A stretch of 64,000 bases of DNA from Natronomonas gomsonensis (GCF_013391635.1 NZ_JACAWU010000002.1:868001-932000), one strand, 5' to 3'. Positions 44,876 to 53,357 are shown, numbered from the stretch's first letter. Made by a program: numbers and translations. The notes: a model not told the origin generated them from the letters alone.

Positions 44876-46453
44876 ATGACCGTCACCGACCGCCTACCGC
44901 TCGGCAGCGAGGAGGAAACGGAACTCGACCCGTTTCTGGAGCGTGCCGCCCGGTGGGCGACCGAGTTGGAGTACCGCGACGTGCCGCGTCCGGTGCGGTG
45001 GGCCGCACGCGCACAGTTGGTCAGCACCGTCGGTGCGGCGGTGTGGACGTGCTCTCACCCACTCGGCGAGCGAATCGCGACAGCGACCGAAAGCCACGCC
45101 GACGGTGACGCAACGTTCCTCGGAGGCGCAGATCTGTCGCCGGAGGGTGCGGCGGCCGGCAACGCCGCGCTGTCGATGGCGCTGGATTTCGACGACACCG
45201 TCCTCGGCGGCCACACCGGCCACAGCAGCGTCTTCGTCCCGCTGGCGTACGCCGAATCGACAGGGGCGAGCGGCGAGCGACTGCTCGTCGCACACGTCGC
45301 CGCAAACGAGGTGGCCGCACGACTGGCCGCCGCAGCGGCAATCGGCCCCTTCCGGGGGCAACAGACCGCCTACATCCACGCGGTCGCTGCCGCTGTGGGA
45401 CGTGCGGTCATTGAGGGCGACGACGCCGAAACGCTGAGCGACGCTCTCGGGACCGCGCTGTTACAGCCACCGTGGCCGCTCGAATCGCCGTTCCTCGGGA
45501 GCGACGCGAAGGTCTGGAGTGCGAGCGAACCGCTCAAGAGCGGCATCGCCGCCGTCGATTCCGCACGCGCTGGGCTCTCCGGCCGTCCGGACCTCACCGA
45601 AGCCGACGAGGGGTTCCTCGATTCCTTCGCCGACCTTCCGCTTCCGGAGTTCCTGGAAGGGTTCGGCGAGCGTTGGCACACCCGCGCCGTGACGGTGAAG
45701 GGCGTCCCCGGCTGTGCGTACGTGACGGCGCCAATCGAGGCCGCACTGGAGGCTCGCGGGCGGTTCGACCGCGGCCGAACCACTATCGAACGCGTCGACG
45801 TGTACGGGTCGCTGTTCGCGACGGAGGTCGACGACCGCGCCTCGCCGTACCTCGACGGCCCGAACAGTCCCGTCTCCGCGCTGTCGTTTACGATTCCGTT
45901 CAACGTCGCGGTGGCGCTCATCGACGGAGAACACACGCCGCGACAGTTGGCCGGACGGGTCGGTGACGCCGATGTCTGGCGTTTGGCTGACCGGGTGTTC
46001 GTCCACCACGACGCGTCGTTTACGATGGCTGCATTGGAGTCCGAAGTGCCGGTGGGGGCGATGCTTCGCCGGGTCGGCGTGCCCGTCGTGGGGTACGCGG
46101 CGAAAACCGTCGGCGTCGGCGCGACGCTCCGGCACCTCCCGACGCTGCTGCGCTTCGCCCGCAAGCGGCCGCTCCCGTCGGACTTCTCGGACGCCGACAA
46201 GCGGATGGGCGCCCGCGTCGAGGTGACGACCACTGACGGCCGGACCATCGAGACGACGGTCGACCATCCGTCGGGATTCGCCGGCAAGCCGCTCGAAGAG
46301 ATACGGGCGGTCGCCCGCAACAAGTGCCGTTCGGGGCTCGAAGCCGCCGGCGTCGGACCGTCCGATGCGACCCAACGGGTCGACGAACTGTTCGCCGTCG
46401 ACAGCGTCCCGTCCGTCTCGCTGGAGGCGTTCGCCCCGGAGGGGTCGCCGTGA
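44876..46453 (+). CDS. MmgE/PrpD family protein (2-methylcitrate dehydratase-like)
   Basis: 525 aa, somewhat longer than typical members (about 450-480). Recognisable blocks are ALDFDDTVLGGHTGHSSVFVPLAYAE, the helical domain with GTALLQPPWPLESPF, and KGVPGCAYVTAPIEAALEA. PrpD dehydrates 2-methylcitrate, but the wider family includes uncharacterised isomerases/dehydratases, so the reaction is open. Its TGA overlaps the GTG start of the lipid-kinase-like gene (GTGA), which couples the two. Confidence 0.85.
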   Translation: MTVTDRLPLGSEEETELDPFLERAARWATELEYRDVPRPVRWAARAQLVSTVGAAVWTCSHPLGERIATATESHADGDATFLGGADLSPEGAAAGNAALSMALDFDDTVLGGHTGHSSVFVPLAYAESTGASGERLLVAHVAANEVAARLAAAAAIGPFRGQQTAYIHAVAAAVGRAVIEGDDAETLSDALGTALLQPPWPLESPFLGSDAKVWSASEPLKSGIAAVDSARAGLSGRPDLTEADEGFLDSFADLPLPEFLEGFGERWHTRAVTVKGVPGCAYVTAPIEAALEARGRFDRGRTTIERVDVYGSLFATEVDDRASPYLDGPNSPVSALSFTIPFNVAVALIDGEHTPRQLAGRVGDADVWRLADRVFVHHDASFTMAALESEVPVGAMLRRVGVPVVGYAAKTVGVGATLRHLPTLLRFARKRPLPSDFSDADKRMGARVEVTTTDGRTIETTVDHPSGFAGKPLEEIRAVARNKCRSGLEAAGVGPSDATQRVDELFAVDSVPSVSLEAFAPEGSP

Positions 46454-47361
46454 AACCCGAGCGCGTCGGTGCGGTCGTCAATCCCCAATCCGGTAGCGGG
46501 AAGGCGGCGGAGTTGTTCGCCGAACTGTCCGACCAGTTCCCCGGGGCCGAAGTCGATGCGATCATCACGACCGGCGCAGACGACGTTTCCACCGCGGCCC
46601 TAGAGCAAGCGAAATGGGCCGACCTCGTGGTCGCGATCGGTGGCGACGGAACTCTCCGTGAAGTGGCTTCGGCGCTCGTCGACGCCGACATCGAGACGCC
46701 GCTGTTCGTCGTCCCGGCCGGCAGGGGGAACTCCTCGTATCGGCATCTCTACGGCGATTCCGACTGGCGGAGCGTCGCCGCTCGGTTGGCCGACGGTGTC
46801 GAGACGCGGCCGCTGGAGGTCGGTCGAGCCGACACGACACCTCGAATCGCCCCGACGTACTTCGTGCTCGGATTTACTGCCGGACTGTTCCGGAGCGCAC
46901 TCGGCTACGCCGAACGATTGCGACGACTGCCCGGACCGCTCGCGTACCTCCTCGCAACCGGATGGGCGACGCTGGCCGACGACCCCGTCGAACTGTCGCT
47001 GTCGGTCGGGGGCGACCCGATGTATCACGGCGCCGCACGTGTCGTCGCCATCGGCGGTGGCCGCTACCGCGGGAGCGACTTCGAACTGCTCCCGGAGTCC
47101 CGACGCGGCGACGGACTCCTCCATGCCCTCGTCGTCGAATCGGTCGGGCCTCGTGCGGCCGTTCGGCTCGCAAGGCGTGCCAGAGCGGGTCGGATAATCG
47201 ACGACCCGTCGGTTCGATATGCCACGGGTGAGACCGCACGGCTCCGTTCGGAGGCGGGACTCCCGGTCGAACTCGACGGGACGCCCGTCTCGGAGCCGGT
47301 GACTGCGGCCGAACTCGCGGTGGTTCCAGAGGCACTGTCGGTCGCCTATCCCGCCGAGTGA
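46450..47361 (+). CDS. Diacylglycerol-kinase-family (NAD-kinase fold) lipid kinase
   Basis: 303 aa. The N-terminal VGAVVNPQSGSGKA and the ATP-site motif VVAIGGDGTLREVASAL are the DAGK catalytic-domain signatures; PAGRGNSSYRHLYGD follows in place of the usual GTGNDFA-type sequence. The C-terminal part is a beta-sandwich as in YegS. It should phosphorylate a lipid or sphingoid-like alcohol, possibly an archaeal glycerol-ether lipid (inference). The start is GTG at 46450, overlapping the upstream stop by four bases. Confidence 0.9.
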   Translation: MKPERVGAVVNPQSGSGKAAELFAELSDQFPGAEVDAIITTGADDVSTAALEQAKWADLVVAIGGDGTLREVASALVDADIETPLFVVPAGRGNSSYRHLYGDSDWRSVAARLADGVETRPLEVGRADTTPRIAPTYFVLGFTAGLFRSALGYAERLRRLPGPLAYLLATGWATLADDPVELSLSVGGDPMYHGAARVVAIGGGRYRGSDFELLPESRRGDGLLHALVVESVGPRAAVRLARRARAGRIIDDPSVRYATGETARLRSEAGLPVELDGTPVSEPVTAAELAVVPEALSVAYPAE

Positions 47362-47403
47362 CTGTACCGGTATGTGTTTCATCCGACGATAGTCACCATA
47401 GAA

Positions 47404-47410
47404 TTTATAT
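47404..47410 (+). promoter_or_regulatory. Box A for the receiver-PAS gene
   Basis: TTTATAT lies about 30 bases before the ATG at 47437, so the transcript is leaderless; the earlier Met at 47416 would lie too close to the promoter. Confidence 0.6.
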
Positions 47411-47436
47411 CATGAGTGTATAATCCGTGTTCACAA

Positions 47437-48651
47437 ATGGCGATAAATTCGACATCTGGCCCGGGTTTGAGCCTCGAGCGTCCGATATCGGTCGCGTGCG
47501 TCGACGACTACGCGGAACTGTGTGACCTCACTGCGGAGGGTCTCGAAGCAACGAGCTGCCGCCTACAAACGACCGCGATAACCGACCCATCGTCGGTAAC
47601 CGACCGCCTCGCGGAGTTCGACTGCATCGTCTCCGATTACGAGATGCCCGGTATCGACGGCCTCGAGTTGCTCCGACAGGTTCGCGTCCTCGACGACGAC
47701 ATCCCATTCATCCTCTTTACGAGCGAAGGCTCCGAGAACGTCGCGAGCGACGCCATCTCGCTGGGCGTCACGGATTACATCACGAAATCGGGCGGTTCCG
47801 AGCGGTTTACCCGGCTTGCACACCGAATCGAGAGCGTCGTCGATGCACAGCGGGCGACCGAGCAGGTCGAACGAACACGGGAACAGGCCACGGAGGCCAT
47901 TCGCACCGAACGCGCTCGGTTTAGAGCCCTCATCGAACACTCCCCGGCGACGGTGTGTCTCCTCGACGACACCGGTACCTTCCAGTACGTCAGCCCCTCG
48001 ATGGAGGAGGTGACGGGGTTCGTGCCACGGGAACTCCGCGGCGAGAGCGCCTTCGATAGGGTCCACGCCGAGGACCGCGAGCGCGTCGAACGCGAGTTCG
48101 CAAAATCGCTGTCGAACCCCGACTACCGACCCACCGTCGAGTACCGCTTCCGACACAAAAGCGGCGACTGGCGGTACATCGAATCCCGAGGTGCCAACCG
48201 CCTCGACGACCCTGACATCGAGGGGTTCGTCGTCAACAGTCGCGATATAAGCGAGCGTCGCGAGACCGAACGCCGCCTGCGGCGAGAACGGGACCTCACC
48301 GACCGAATTCTCGAGGTAAGTCCAGCGCCGTTGCTCTTGATGGAGCGGGACGGCCACATCCGGCGTGCGAACGACCGGGCCGCCGAGGTGTTCGGCATGG
48401 AGCGACAGGAACTAATCGGTCTCTCACCGGCGGAACCGTCGGTGACCTTCCGGAACGCCGACGGGGAGTCGATTGCCGACGGTGAGTACCTCTGGGAGGT
48501 CGTCGCCGGCGCCGGAACCGCGATGCAGGGCGTCGACTGCGAAGCATCGCTTCCCAGCGGGGACTTCTGGCTGACCGTCAGCGCCTCACCGATGTCCGGC
48601 GAGGACCGAACGCTCGTCGTCGTCTCGGTCGACGACATCGGGCCGTTGTGA
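47437..48651 (+). CDS. Response-regulator receiver protein with two PAS domains (no kinase or output domain)
   Basis: 404 aa. Receiver domain about 16-125: acidic pocket CVDDY (21-25), phospho-acceptor D67 in IVSDYEMPG, and K117 in YITKSGG. A coiled-coil helix (about 132-165) follows, then PAS 1 (about 165-275, ATVCLLDDTGTFQYVSPSMEEVTGF) and PAS 2 (about 285-400). No HisKA/HATPase region follows and the stop is clean. Receiver-PAS proteins of this kind are common in haloarchaea, where they likely relay signals by partner binding. A box A fixes the start. Confidence 0.93.
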   Translation: MAINSTSGPGLSLERPISVACVDDYAELCDLTAEGLEATSCRLQTTAITDPSSVTDRLAEFDCIVSDYEMPGIDGLELLRQVRVLDDDIPFILFTSEGSENVASDAISLGVTDYITKSGGSERFTRLAHRIESVVDAQRATEQVERTREQATEAIRTERARFRALIEHSPATVCLLDDTGTFQYVSPSMEEVTGFVPRELRGESAFDRVHAEDRERVEREFAKSLSNPDYRPTVEYRFRHKSGDWRYIESRGANRLDDPDIEGFVVNSRDISERRETERRLRRERDLTDRILEVSPAPLLLMERDGHIRRANDRAAEVFGMERQELIGLSPAEPSVTFRNADGESIADGEYLWEVVAGAGTAMQGVDCEASLPSGDFWLTVSASPMSGEDRTLVVVSVDDIGPL

Positions 48652-48824
48652 TGACGACTGCTGATTTGAACGTCGGGGCCGCGTTTTAACAGGTAGATGC
48701 GTAGCAAACGAGTCGCTGGCGATAACACGGGCGTTCGCGAAGACAGCCACCGTCTCCATCGGCGACGTGACACGCCTCGACGACGATAACAACACGTAAG
48801 TCCGGGGCGGCCGGCGGCCCGAAC

Positions 48825-49532
48825 ATGAAACAGGCACGCATCGAGACGCCCGACGGCGTCCTCGAAGGCGAGTACGACGACGACGGCACCGTCCACACCG
48901 AAGAGGGGACGTACGAACCCGCTCAGTACGATTTGCTGGCGCCGTGTGAACCGTCCGTGTTCTACTGTGTCGGTCGCAACTTCGGCGAGAAGGTCGACCA
49001 GATGGACTACGAAGTGCCGGAGGTGCCGGACTTCTTCATCAAGCCCCCCGTCTCGCTGCACGCCCCCGAGACGCCGATTCCGTATCCCACCTTCACCGAG
49101 GAGTTGACCTACGCCGGCGAGTTGGCCGCCGTCATCGACACGGAGTGCAAGAACGTCGAGGAAAGCGAAGTCGACGACGTGGTGCGGGGCTACACCATCC
49201 TCAACGACCTCGACTGCCTCGATCAAGAGCGCCGCACCGCCCGGAAGGCCTTCGACTCCTCGGGACCGCTCGGCCCCGTCGTCGCCGACGTCGACCCCGT
49301 CGGCCTCGATATGACGACTCACATCAACGGCGAACTCCGACAGGAGGACAACACCGAGAACATGTTCATCAAACCACGAGAAGTGATTTCGTTCCTCTCG
49401 GAGCGCTTCACGTTCAAGCCGGGCGACGTGATTTCCTTCGGCAGTCCTGCCAACCCCGGTCTGTTGGAACGGGGCGACGAAATCGAAATCCACTACGAGG
49501 GAATCGGGACGCTGCGGAACACCGTCGAGTAG
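48825..49532 (+). CDS. Fumarylacetoacetate hydrolase (FAH) family protein
   Basis: 235 aa. The blocks FYCVGRNFGEKVDQMDYE, PDFFIKPPVSLHAPETPIPYP, YAGELAAVIDTECKNV and FDSSGPLGPVV (the metal-binding and catalytic surroundings of the FAH fold) are present. Members act on beta-diketones, oxaloacetate or 2-oxo-hept-3-ene-dioate; the substrate is unknown here. Size is typical of the short single-domain form. It converges on the UspA gene with six bases between the stops. Confidence 0.92.
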   Translation: MKQARIETPDGVLEGEYDDDGTVHTEEGTYEPAQYDLLAPCEPSVFYCVGRNFGEKVDQMDYEVPEVPDFFIKPPVSLHAPETPIPYPTFTEELTYAGELAAVIDTECKNVEESEVDDVVRGYTILNDLDCLDQERRTARKAFDSSGPLGPVVADVDPVGLDMTTHINGELRQEDNTENMFIKPREVISFLSERFTFKPGDVISFGSPANPGLLERGDEIEIHYEGIGTLRNTVE

Positions 49533-49538
49533 TTCGGC

Positions 49539-49970
49539 CTATCCGATATTGACGACGACGACGGGGCGTTCGGACTCCTTGACGACGCGTTCGGTCGTAC
49601 TCCCCAGATGGAGGCGTTTCTCGCGGCCGGTCCGACCGTGCGTTCCGAGAACGAGCAAGTCGATGTCGTTGTCTTCGGCGTAGCGTAGAATCTCGCGATG
49701 AGGGACGCCCTCTGTGGTCGCGGTCGTGGCATCGATGTCCGACTCCGCAGCCCGGGCGGAGAGGTCTTCTACAGCCCCAGTCGCGTCGTCGGACAGTTCG
49801 GTCCGGACGGTCTCCTTCTCGTCGGTGTCGGCGGCCAAGACGACCCGACGGTCGACAATCGAGATGATGTGGAGGTCGGCGTCGTAGGCGGTTGCGGCTC
49901 CGATGGCGTGTTCGAGTGCCTCGGCGGCCCCGTCGCTTCCGTCGGTCGGCAACAGCACGGAATCGTACAT
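49539..49970 (-). CDS. Universal stress protein (UspA family, ATP-binding type)
   Basis: 143 aa. The start MYDSVLLPTDGSDGAAEALEHA and the complete ATP loop LGTHGRTGREKRLHLGSTTERVV make this a classical, probably ATP-binding UspA. It is divergent from the wHTH gene at 50073 with about 100 bases between. The Met at 49970 matches the family start; seven upstream residues are dropped. Confidence 0.94.
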   Translation of the reverse strand: MYDSVLLPTDGSDGAAEALEHAIGAATAYDADLHIISIVDRRVVLAADTDEKETVRTELSDDATGAVEDLSARAAESDIDATTATTEGVPHREILRYAEDNDIDLLVLGTHGRTGREKRLHLGSTTERVVKESERPVVVVNIG

Positions 49971-50043
49971 GCAGGCCACTCCGATGGCCACCTACTTCAA
50001 ACGGGCTGTCCCGGATTGGGGGACGGCGCGACCGTCGGAAACG

Positions 50044-50050
50044 TTTTTAT
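50044..50050 (+). promoter_or_regulatory. Box A for the wHTH gene
   Basis: TTTTTAT lies about 26 bases before the GTG at 50073. Spacing supports this GTG as a leaderless start. Confidence 0.6.
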
Positions 50051-50072
50051 TCTGCCCTGCCTGAGACGGATT

Positions 50073-50423
50073 GTGGCAGACGACCGTAGCATCGAGGATG
50101 TCCTCGATACAATCGGCGACCAACACGCACGGACGGTGCTGGCAGCGATTAGTCGTCAGCCCCGTTCGGCGAAGGAACTCGCCGAGGAGTGTGAGTTGTC
50201 GCTCCCGACGATTTACCGGCGGCTCGAACTGTTACAGGACCACGACCTCATCATCGAACAGACGGCCGTCGCCGAAGACGGCAACCACTACAACGTCTAC
50301 GAGTGCAACTTCGACAGCACCGTCATCCAACTGGAGGACGACGAGTACAAGGTCCGCATCTATCGACGCGAGAACCTTCCGGACCGCTTCACGCAGTTGT
50401 GGGACGACCTCGGCGCCGAGTGA
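50073..50423 (+). CDS. Winged helix-turn-helix transcriptional regulator (ArsR-like)
   Basis: 116 aa. The start is GTG, fixed by the box A. Residues about 5-75 form a winged helix (EDVLDTIGDQHARTVLAAISRQPRSAKELAEECELSLPTIYRRLELLQDHDLI). No metal-binding cysteines are present. In haloarchaea such a regulator is often followed by a small membrane protein, as here (50495), so the pair may form a signalling unit. Confidence 0.88.
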   Translation: MADDRSIEDVLDTIGDQHARTVLAAISRQPRSAKELAEECELSLPTIYRRLELLQDHDLIIEQTAVAEDGNHYNVYECNFDSTVIQLEDDEYKVRIYRRENLPDRFTQLWDDLGAE

Positions 50424-50464
50424 GACGACGGCGTTCGCGTCGACTCGGACTACCGGGTGGATGG

Positions 50465-50471
50465 TTTTAAT
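50465..50471 (+). promoter_or_regulatory. Box A for the small membrane protein gene
   Basis: TTTTAAT lies about 27 bases before the ATG at 50495. The gene therefore has its own promoter despite its closeness to the wHTH gene. Confidence 0.6.
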
Positions 50472-50494
50472 ACGACGGCAGGAATCCCCCGCAC

Positions 50495-50785
50495 ATGGTC
50501 GACATCCTGCAGGGCGTGTTGATTCTGATGCGACTCGTTCTCTTCGGACTCTCGCTCGGGCTGACGCTCATCAGCTTTCAGGCGTACTCCAAGCGGGGCT
50601 CGGACCGACTGCAGTACGCGTTCATCGGGTTCGCGTTCATCAGCATGGGCGTCGCGATGACGAACCTCACGACACAGGTCGGCGTGGGCGGTGACCTCGG
50701 CCGGCAGTTGTTCTACCTGCAAATCGCCGAGACAGTGCCGTTCATCGTCGGCTTCGCGATGATTTACATGTCGCTGTATCGCTAG
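50495..50785 (+). CDS. Small membrane protein (haloarchaeal wHTH-partner type)
   Basis: 96 aa with three hydrophobic segments (about 5-25, 38-58, 70-94) and very short loops. It resembles the small three-helix membrane proteins that follow wHTH genes in many haloarchaea; the family function is unknown. A strong box A fixes the start. A long inverted repeat with T-run/A-run ends follows the stop. Confidence 0.85.
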   Translation: MVDILQGVLILMRLVLFGLSLGLTLISFQAYSKRGSDRLQYAFIGFAFISMGVAMTNLTTQVGVGGDLGRQLFYLQIAETVPFIVGFAMIYMSLYR

Positions 50786-50793
50786 CCACCCAC

Positions 50794-50846
50794 TTTTTAC
50801 TTCGTCGGGGTCGCTCACTACGCTCGCGACCCGCTCCTCGTAAAAA
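50794..50846. terminator. Bidirectional terminator-like inverted repeat
   Basis: Outer arms TTTTTAC (50794-50800) and GTAAAAA (50840-50846) enclose an inner stem GGGTCGC (50808-50814) / GCGACCC (50826-50832) with loop TCACTACGCTC. It lies between convergent genes (50785 stop, 50957 stop). The T-run on each strand could terminate both transcripts. Confidence 0.6.
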
Positions 50847-50862
50847 CATGGGGAAAAACGAC

Positions 50863-50889
50863 CCGGACGCTCCCTCCGGTCGCGTCCGG
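50863..50889. repeat. Hairpin element, second of three
   Basis: CCGGACGC / GCGTCCGG (8-base perfect arms) around the 11-base loop TCCCTCCGGTC, similar in pattern to the loop of the preceding hairpin (TC-N-CT-N-CG-N-TC) while the stem differs. Confidence 0.6.
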
Positions 50890-50893
50890 TGAA

Positions 50894-50915
50894 ACGCCTC
50901 GCTTGCGCTCGGCGT
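50894..50915. repeat. Hairpin element, third of three
   Basis: ACGCC / GGCGT arms around TCGCTTGCGCTC. The loop follows the same TC...CT...CG..TC pattern with one extra base. Confidence 0.5.
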
Positions 50916-50956
50916 ATGCTTACAGAAGGGCCGAACCGGACGTACCAGCGAAAATC

Positions 50957-51175
50957 TCAGCGCCACTCCTCGACGACGGTGGCGCCGGAGCCACAGAACA
51001 GACACCGCTCGCCGTGTCGAAGCGCGACCAACTGTCGACCGCAGTTCAGACAGTGCAGCAGTTCGCGGTCGCCCGCCTCCAGTTCCGCGCGTATCTCGTC
51101 AGTCTGTGGCGGGATGGCGTGGTCGGGTCGCCGCAGGTTCCGGTCGCGTTTCTCGGGCACGTTCGTTATACGCAC
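50957..51175 (-). CDS. Small zinc-ribbon protein
   Basis: 72 aa from GTG 51175 (an alternative GTG at 51160 gives 67 aa starting PEKRDRN). Two CxxC pairs (CLNCG at 42-45 and CLFCG at 58-61) frame RQLVALRHGER, a zinc ribbon. The N-terminal half is charged and helical (DEIRAELEAGDRELLH). No family is recognised beyond the zinc ribbon. It sits upstream of the YchF-like gene's stop on the same strand, after a 48-base gap. Confidence 0.75.
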   Translation of the reverse strand: MRITNVPEKRDRNLRRPDHAIPPQTDEIRAELEAGDRELLHCLNCGRQLVALRHGERCLFCGSGATVVEEWR

Positions 51176-51223
51176 TCGACCGATAAGAACCTCTCTCCCG
51201 CAGCAACGGCCCCCCGCCAGCGG

Positions 51224-52417
51224 TCAGTTCGTCGTGATGAGTTCGACCACGTCGCGGTGGTCGAGTTCGTGGTCGCCGGCGATTTGCCGGCCGGCACGGC
51301 AGTCGACGCCGTGGAGCAGGCCGTCGCCGAGGTCCGAGTGGATGTGGTAGGCGAAATCCGAGGTGGTCGCATCCGGCGGCAACAGGAAACAGTCGGGAAG
51401 GATTTTGCCGTCCGCGGTGCCGAGGCCGCCCGAAGAGCCGGGGAACACCGCCAGCAGGTCGAGCGTGTCGAACAGCGCGGTCTCCAGTGCGGCTTGCACG
51501 CCGGTGCCGTCGTACTCGGCGGCGAACTCGGCGATGCGGTCGAGGCCGGCGGCCTGCTCCTCGGAGATGTCGCCGACTATCTCGAAGTCGGCGCTGCCGG
51601 GGACGTACTCGACGACGCCGTTCTCGTCGGCCGCCTTCAGCGCCTTCTCGGCGTGGGCACTGGCAGGGACGATGGTGAGATGGTCGTAGTCGGGGTCCGA
51701 CGTGATTTCCTCGTAGTTGGCCTGTGCCTCGGGGGTGTCCATCTTGTTGGCGGCGATGACGATTGGTTTCGTCGCCTGTCGAATCTCTCTCGCCAGCGTT
51801 TCGCGGTCGTCGTCGTCCCACTCGCCGGGGTCGAAGCCACAACCCACCCGGCGGATGAGCCGTTTGATTTCGTCTTCGTTGGTTCGGAAGGCGGTCATCT
51901 GTTCTGCGAGTTCGACCTCGATGTCCGTCTCGGCGGTGTTGTAGGCGCCCTCGTAGCGCTCGATGCCGCGTTCGAGGATGTCGAGATACCACATGTCGAG
52001 TTCGTCTTCGAGGAACTCGATGTCCTCTCGTGGGTCGTGGCCCTCGGTGGGTTCACCCTCGGCGTCGGTCGTCCCCGAGAAGTCGACGACGTGGACCAAC
52101 ACGTCAGCCTCGTTGAGGTCGGTGAGGAACTGATTGCCGAGGCCGGCGCCCTCGTGGGCGCCGGGAATGAGTCCGGCCACGTCGACGAGTTTGACGGGGA
52201 CGAAGCGCTCGCCCGCCCGGCAGAAACCCGAGTCGGGCGTACACGTCTCGTCGAACTCCGGGGCGGCACAGGGAACGCGGACGTACGCCTCGCCGATGGA
52301 GGGGTCGATGGTCGTGAACGGATACGCGCCCTCCGGCACGTCGTTCATGGTCGCGGCGTTGAAGAACGTGGACTTGCCGACCGAGGGCTTGCCGACGAGT
52401 CCGACCGTGTAGCTCAT
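51224..52417 (-). CDS. YchF/Obg-like GTP-binding protein with TGS domain
   Basis: 397 aa. G1 GLVGKPSVGKST (6-17), G3 DVAGLIPGAHEGAGLGNQFL and G4 ANKMD mark a translation-factor-class GTPase; the NKxD is intact, and the C-terminus (about 325-395) is a TGS domain (LPPDATTSDFAYHIHSDLGDGL). Its archaeal relatives are proposed to act in ribosome or translation control. The Met at 52417 begins MSYTVGLVGKP. The open upstream region is not conserved-looking. Confidence 0.95.
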   Translation of the reverse strand: MSYTVGLVGKPSVGKSTFFNAATMNDVPEGAYPFTTIDPSIGEAYVRVPCAAPEFDETCTPDSGFCRAGERFVPVKLVDVAGLIPGAHEGAGLGNQFLTDLNEADVLVHVVDFSGTTDAEGEPTEGHDPREDIEFLEDELDMWYLDILERGIERYEGAYNTAETDIEVELAEQMTAFRTNEDEIKRLIRRVGCGFDPGEWDDDDRETLAREIRQATKPIVIAANKMDTPEAQANYEEITSDPDYDHLTIVPASAHAEKALKAADENGVVEYVPGSADFEIVGDISEEQAAGLDRIAEFAAEYDGTGVQAALETALFDTLDLLAVFPGSSGGLGTADGKILPDCFLLPPDATTSDFAYHIHSDLGDGLLHGVDCRAGRQIAGDHELDHRDVVELITTN

Positions 52418-52532
52418 ACAGTCGGTTGCTCGCTGGCGTTCAAGAGGGCTTCCATCGTCGCCGTCAGTGCGTTTCGGTGACACACTGCAGTCGATTTCGA
52501 CTGACGATTCGACGCTCGATACCGAGCGGGGG

Positions 52533-52538
52533 TTAAAT
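52533..52538 (+). promoter_or_regulatory. Box A for the 48-aa protein gene
   Basis: GGTTAAATCG lies about 27 bases before the ATG at 52562, supporting that this very short frame is transcribed leaderless. Confidence 0.5.
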
Positions 52539-52561
52539 CGGACGTGTCCGCTACGGTGGGT

Positions 52562-52708
52562 ATGGCAACGGACCACGCCACGGCCGTCGAGACGGAGGGC
52601 GTAGAGTCGGAGTCGGCCGCTTACATCTCGCCGACCGCCGATTTCCTCCTGTTGTTCGGTGCGACACTGCTCGTCGCGCTCACAGCCGCCGCCGTTATTA
52701 CGCCCTGA
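52562..52708 (+). CDS. Very small single-pass membrane protein
   Basis: 48 aa: an acidic N-terminal half (TAVETEGVESESAAY) followed by one hydrophobic segment (DFLLLFGATLLVALTAAAVI) and TP. Acidic outside half plus one helix, a box A at the right distance and haloarchaeal codon use support it as real. Unknown function. It overlaps nothing and ends 17 bases before the GTG of the next gene. Confidence 0.6.
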   Translation: MATDHATAVETEGVESESAAYISPTADFLLLFGATLLVALTAAAVITP

Positions 52709-52724
52709 CTCGACAGGGCGCCCA

Positions 52725-53069
52725 GTGAGCGCCGACACGCCCGCCCGGAGCCCCTTCGAGTTGCTCGCCGACGCCGAGCGGCCGCTGTGGGTCGCGGCGG
52801 TGCTTCTGTACGGTGTCGGCGACACCGCGACGACGTTCTGGGGGCTCTCAGTCGGCGGAGCCGCGGAGGCCGGCCCCATCGCCGGGCCGTTCATCGACCT
52901 GTACGGCCCAGTCGCACTGTTGGGCCTCAAGGCGGTCGTGTTCACGCTGTTTTATTTGACGTGGCGCGTGTTGCGGACGCCGGGCCGGACCGCCGTCCCG
53001 CTTGCGCTGGCGGTCGTCGGCGGTCTCGTGACGACGTGGAACCTGCTGGTGTTGTCGGGGACGCTGTGA
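52725..53069 (+). CDS. Small membrane protein, three transmembrane segments
   Basis: 114 aa from GTG 52725. Hydrophobic segments lie near 20-45, 58-78 and 88-112, with conserved-looking polar residues in the first two (GVGDTATTFWGL). The Asp-Thr in the first helix is reminiscent of small haloarchaeal DUF5658-like proteins, but I cannot confirm this. It follows the 48-aa protein gene directly and may share its transcript. Confidence 0.65.
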   Translation: MSADTPARSPFELLADAERPLWVAAVLLYGVGDTATTFWGLSVGGAAEAGPIAGPFIDLYGPVALLGLKAVVFTLFYLTWRVLRTPGRTAVPLALAVVGGLVTTWNLLVLSGTL

Positions 53070-53096
53070 CCGTCTCGGGCGCTGGAACAGGATGAA

Positions 53097-53357
53097 TCAG
53101 TTCGCCCCGGTGTCGTCGACTCCCTGGCTGGGGGCTGGGTCGGCTACGATGAACTGCAGGAGGACGCTCACGACGAGGTAGCCGACGGCACCCACCAGTA
53201 CGGCGAGCGCGATTTCGTCGGCCACTTCGAGGATTAGGTTCGTGTACGGGTAGCCGTCGGTCTCCAGTCGGGCGACGAACACCAAGGGGTACAGCGACAG
53301 GGGGATGGCCAACACGGCGGTACAGCGTCGAATCGTCCGTTGGAGGGCATCGGACAT
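53097..53357 (-). CDS. Small membrane protein, two transmembrane segments
   Basis: 86 aa. Two hydrophobic segments (about 14-30 and 46-72) with a short loop carrying RLETDGYPYTN, and an acidic C-terminus. No family recognised. It converges with 52725 and belongs to a run of four very small membrane proteins between the YchF-like GTPase and the E1-alpha gene. Confidence 0.6.
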   Translation of the reverse strand: MSDALQRTIRRCTAVLAIPLSLYPLVFVARLETDGYPYTNLILEVADEIALAVLVGAVGYLVVSVLLQFIVADPAPSQGVDDTGAN

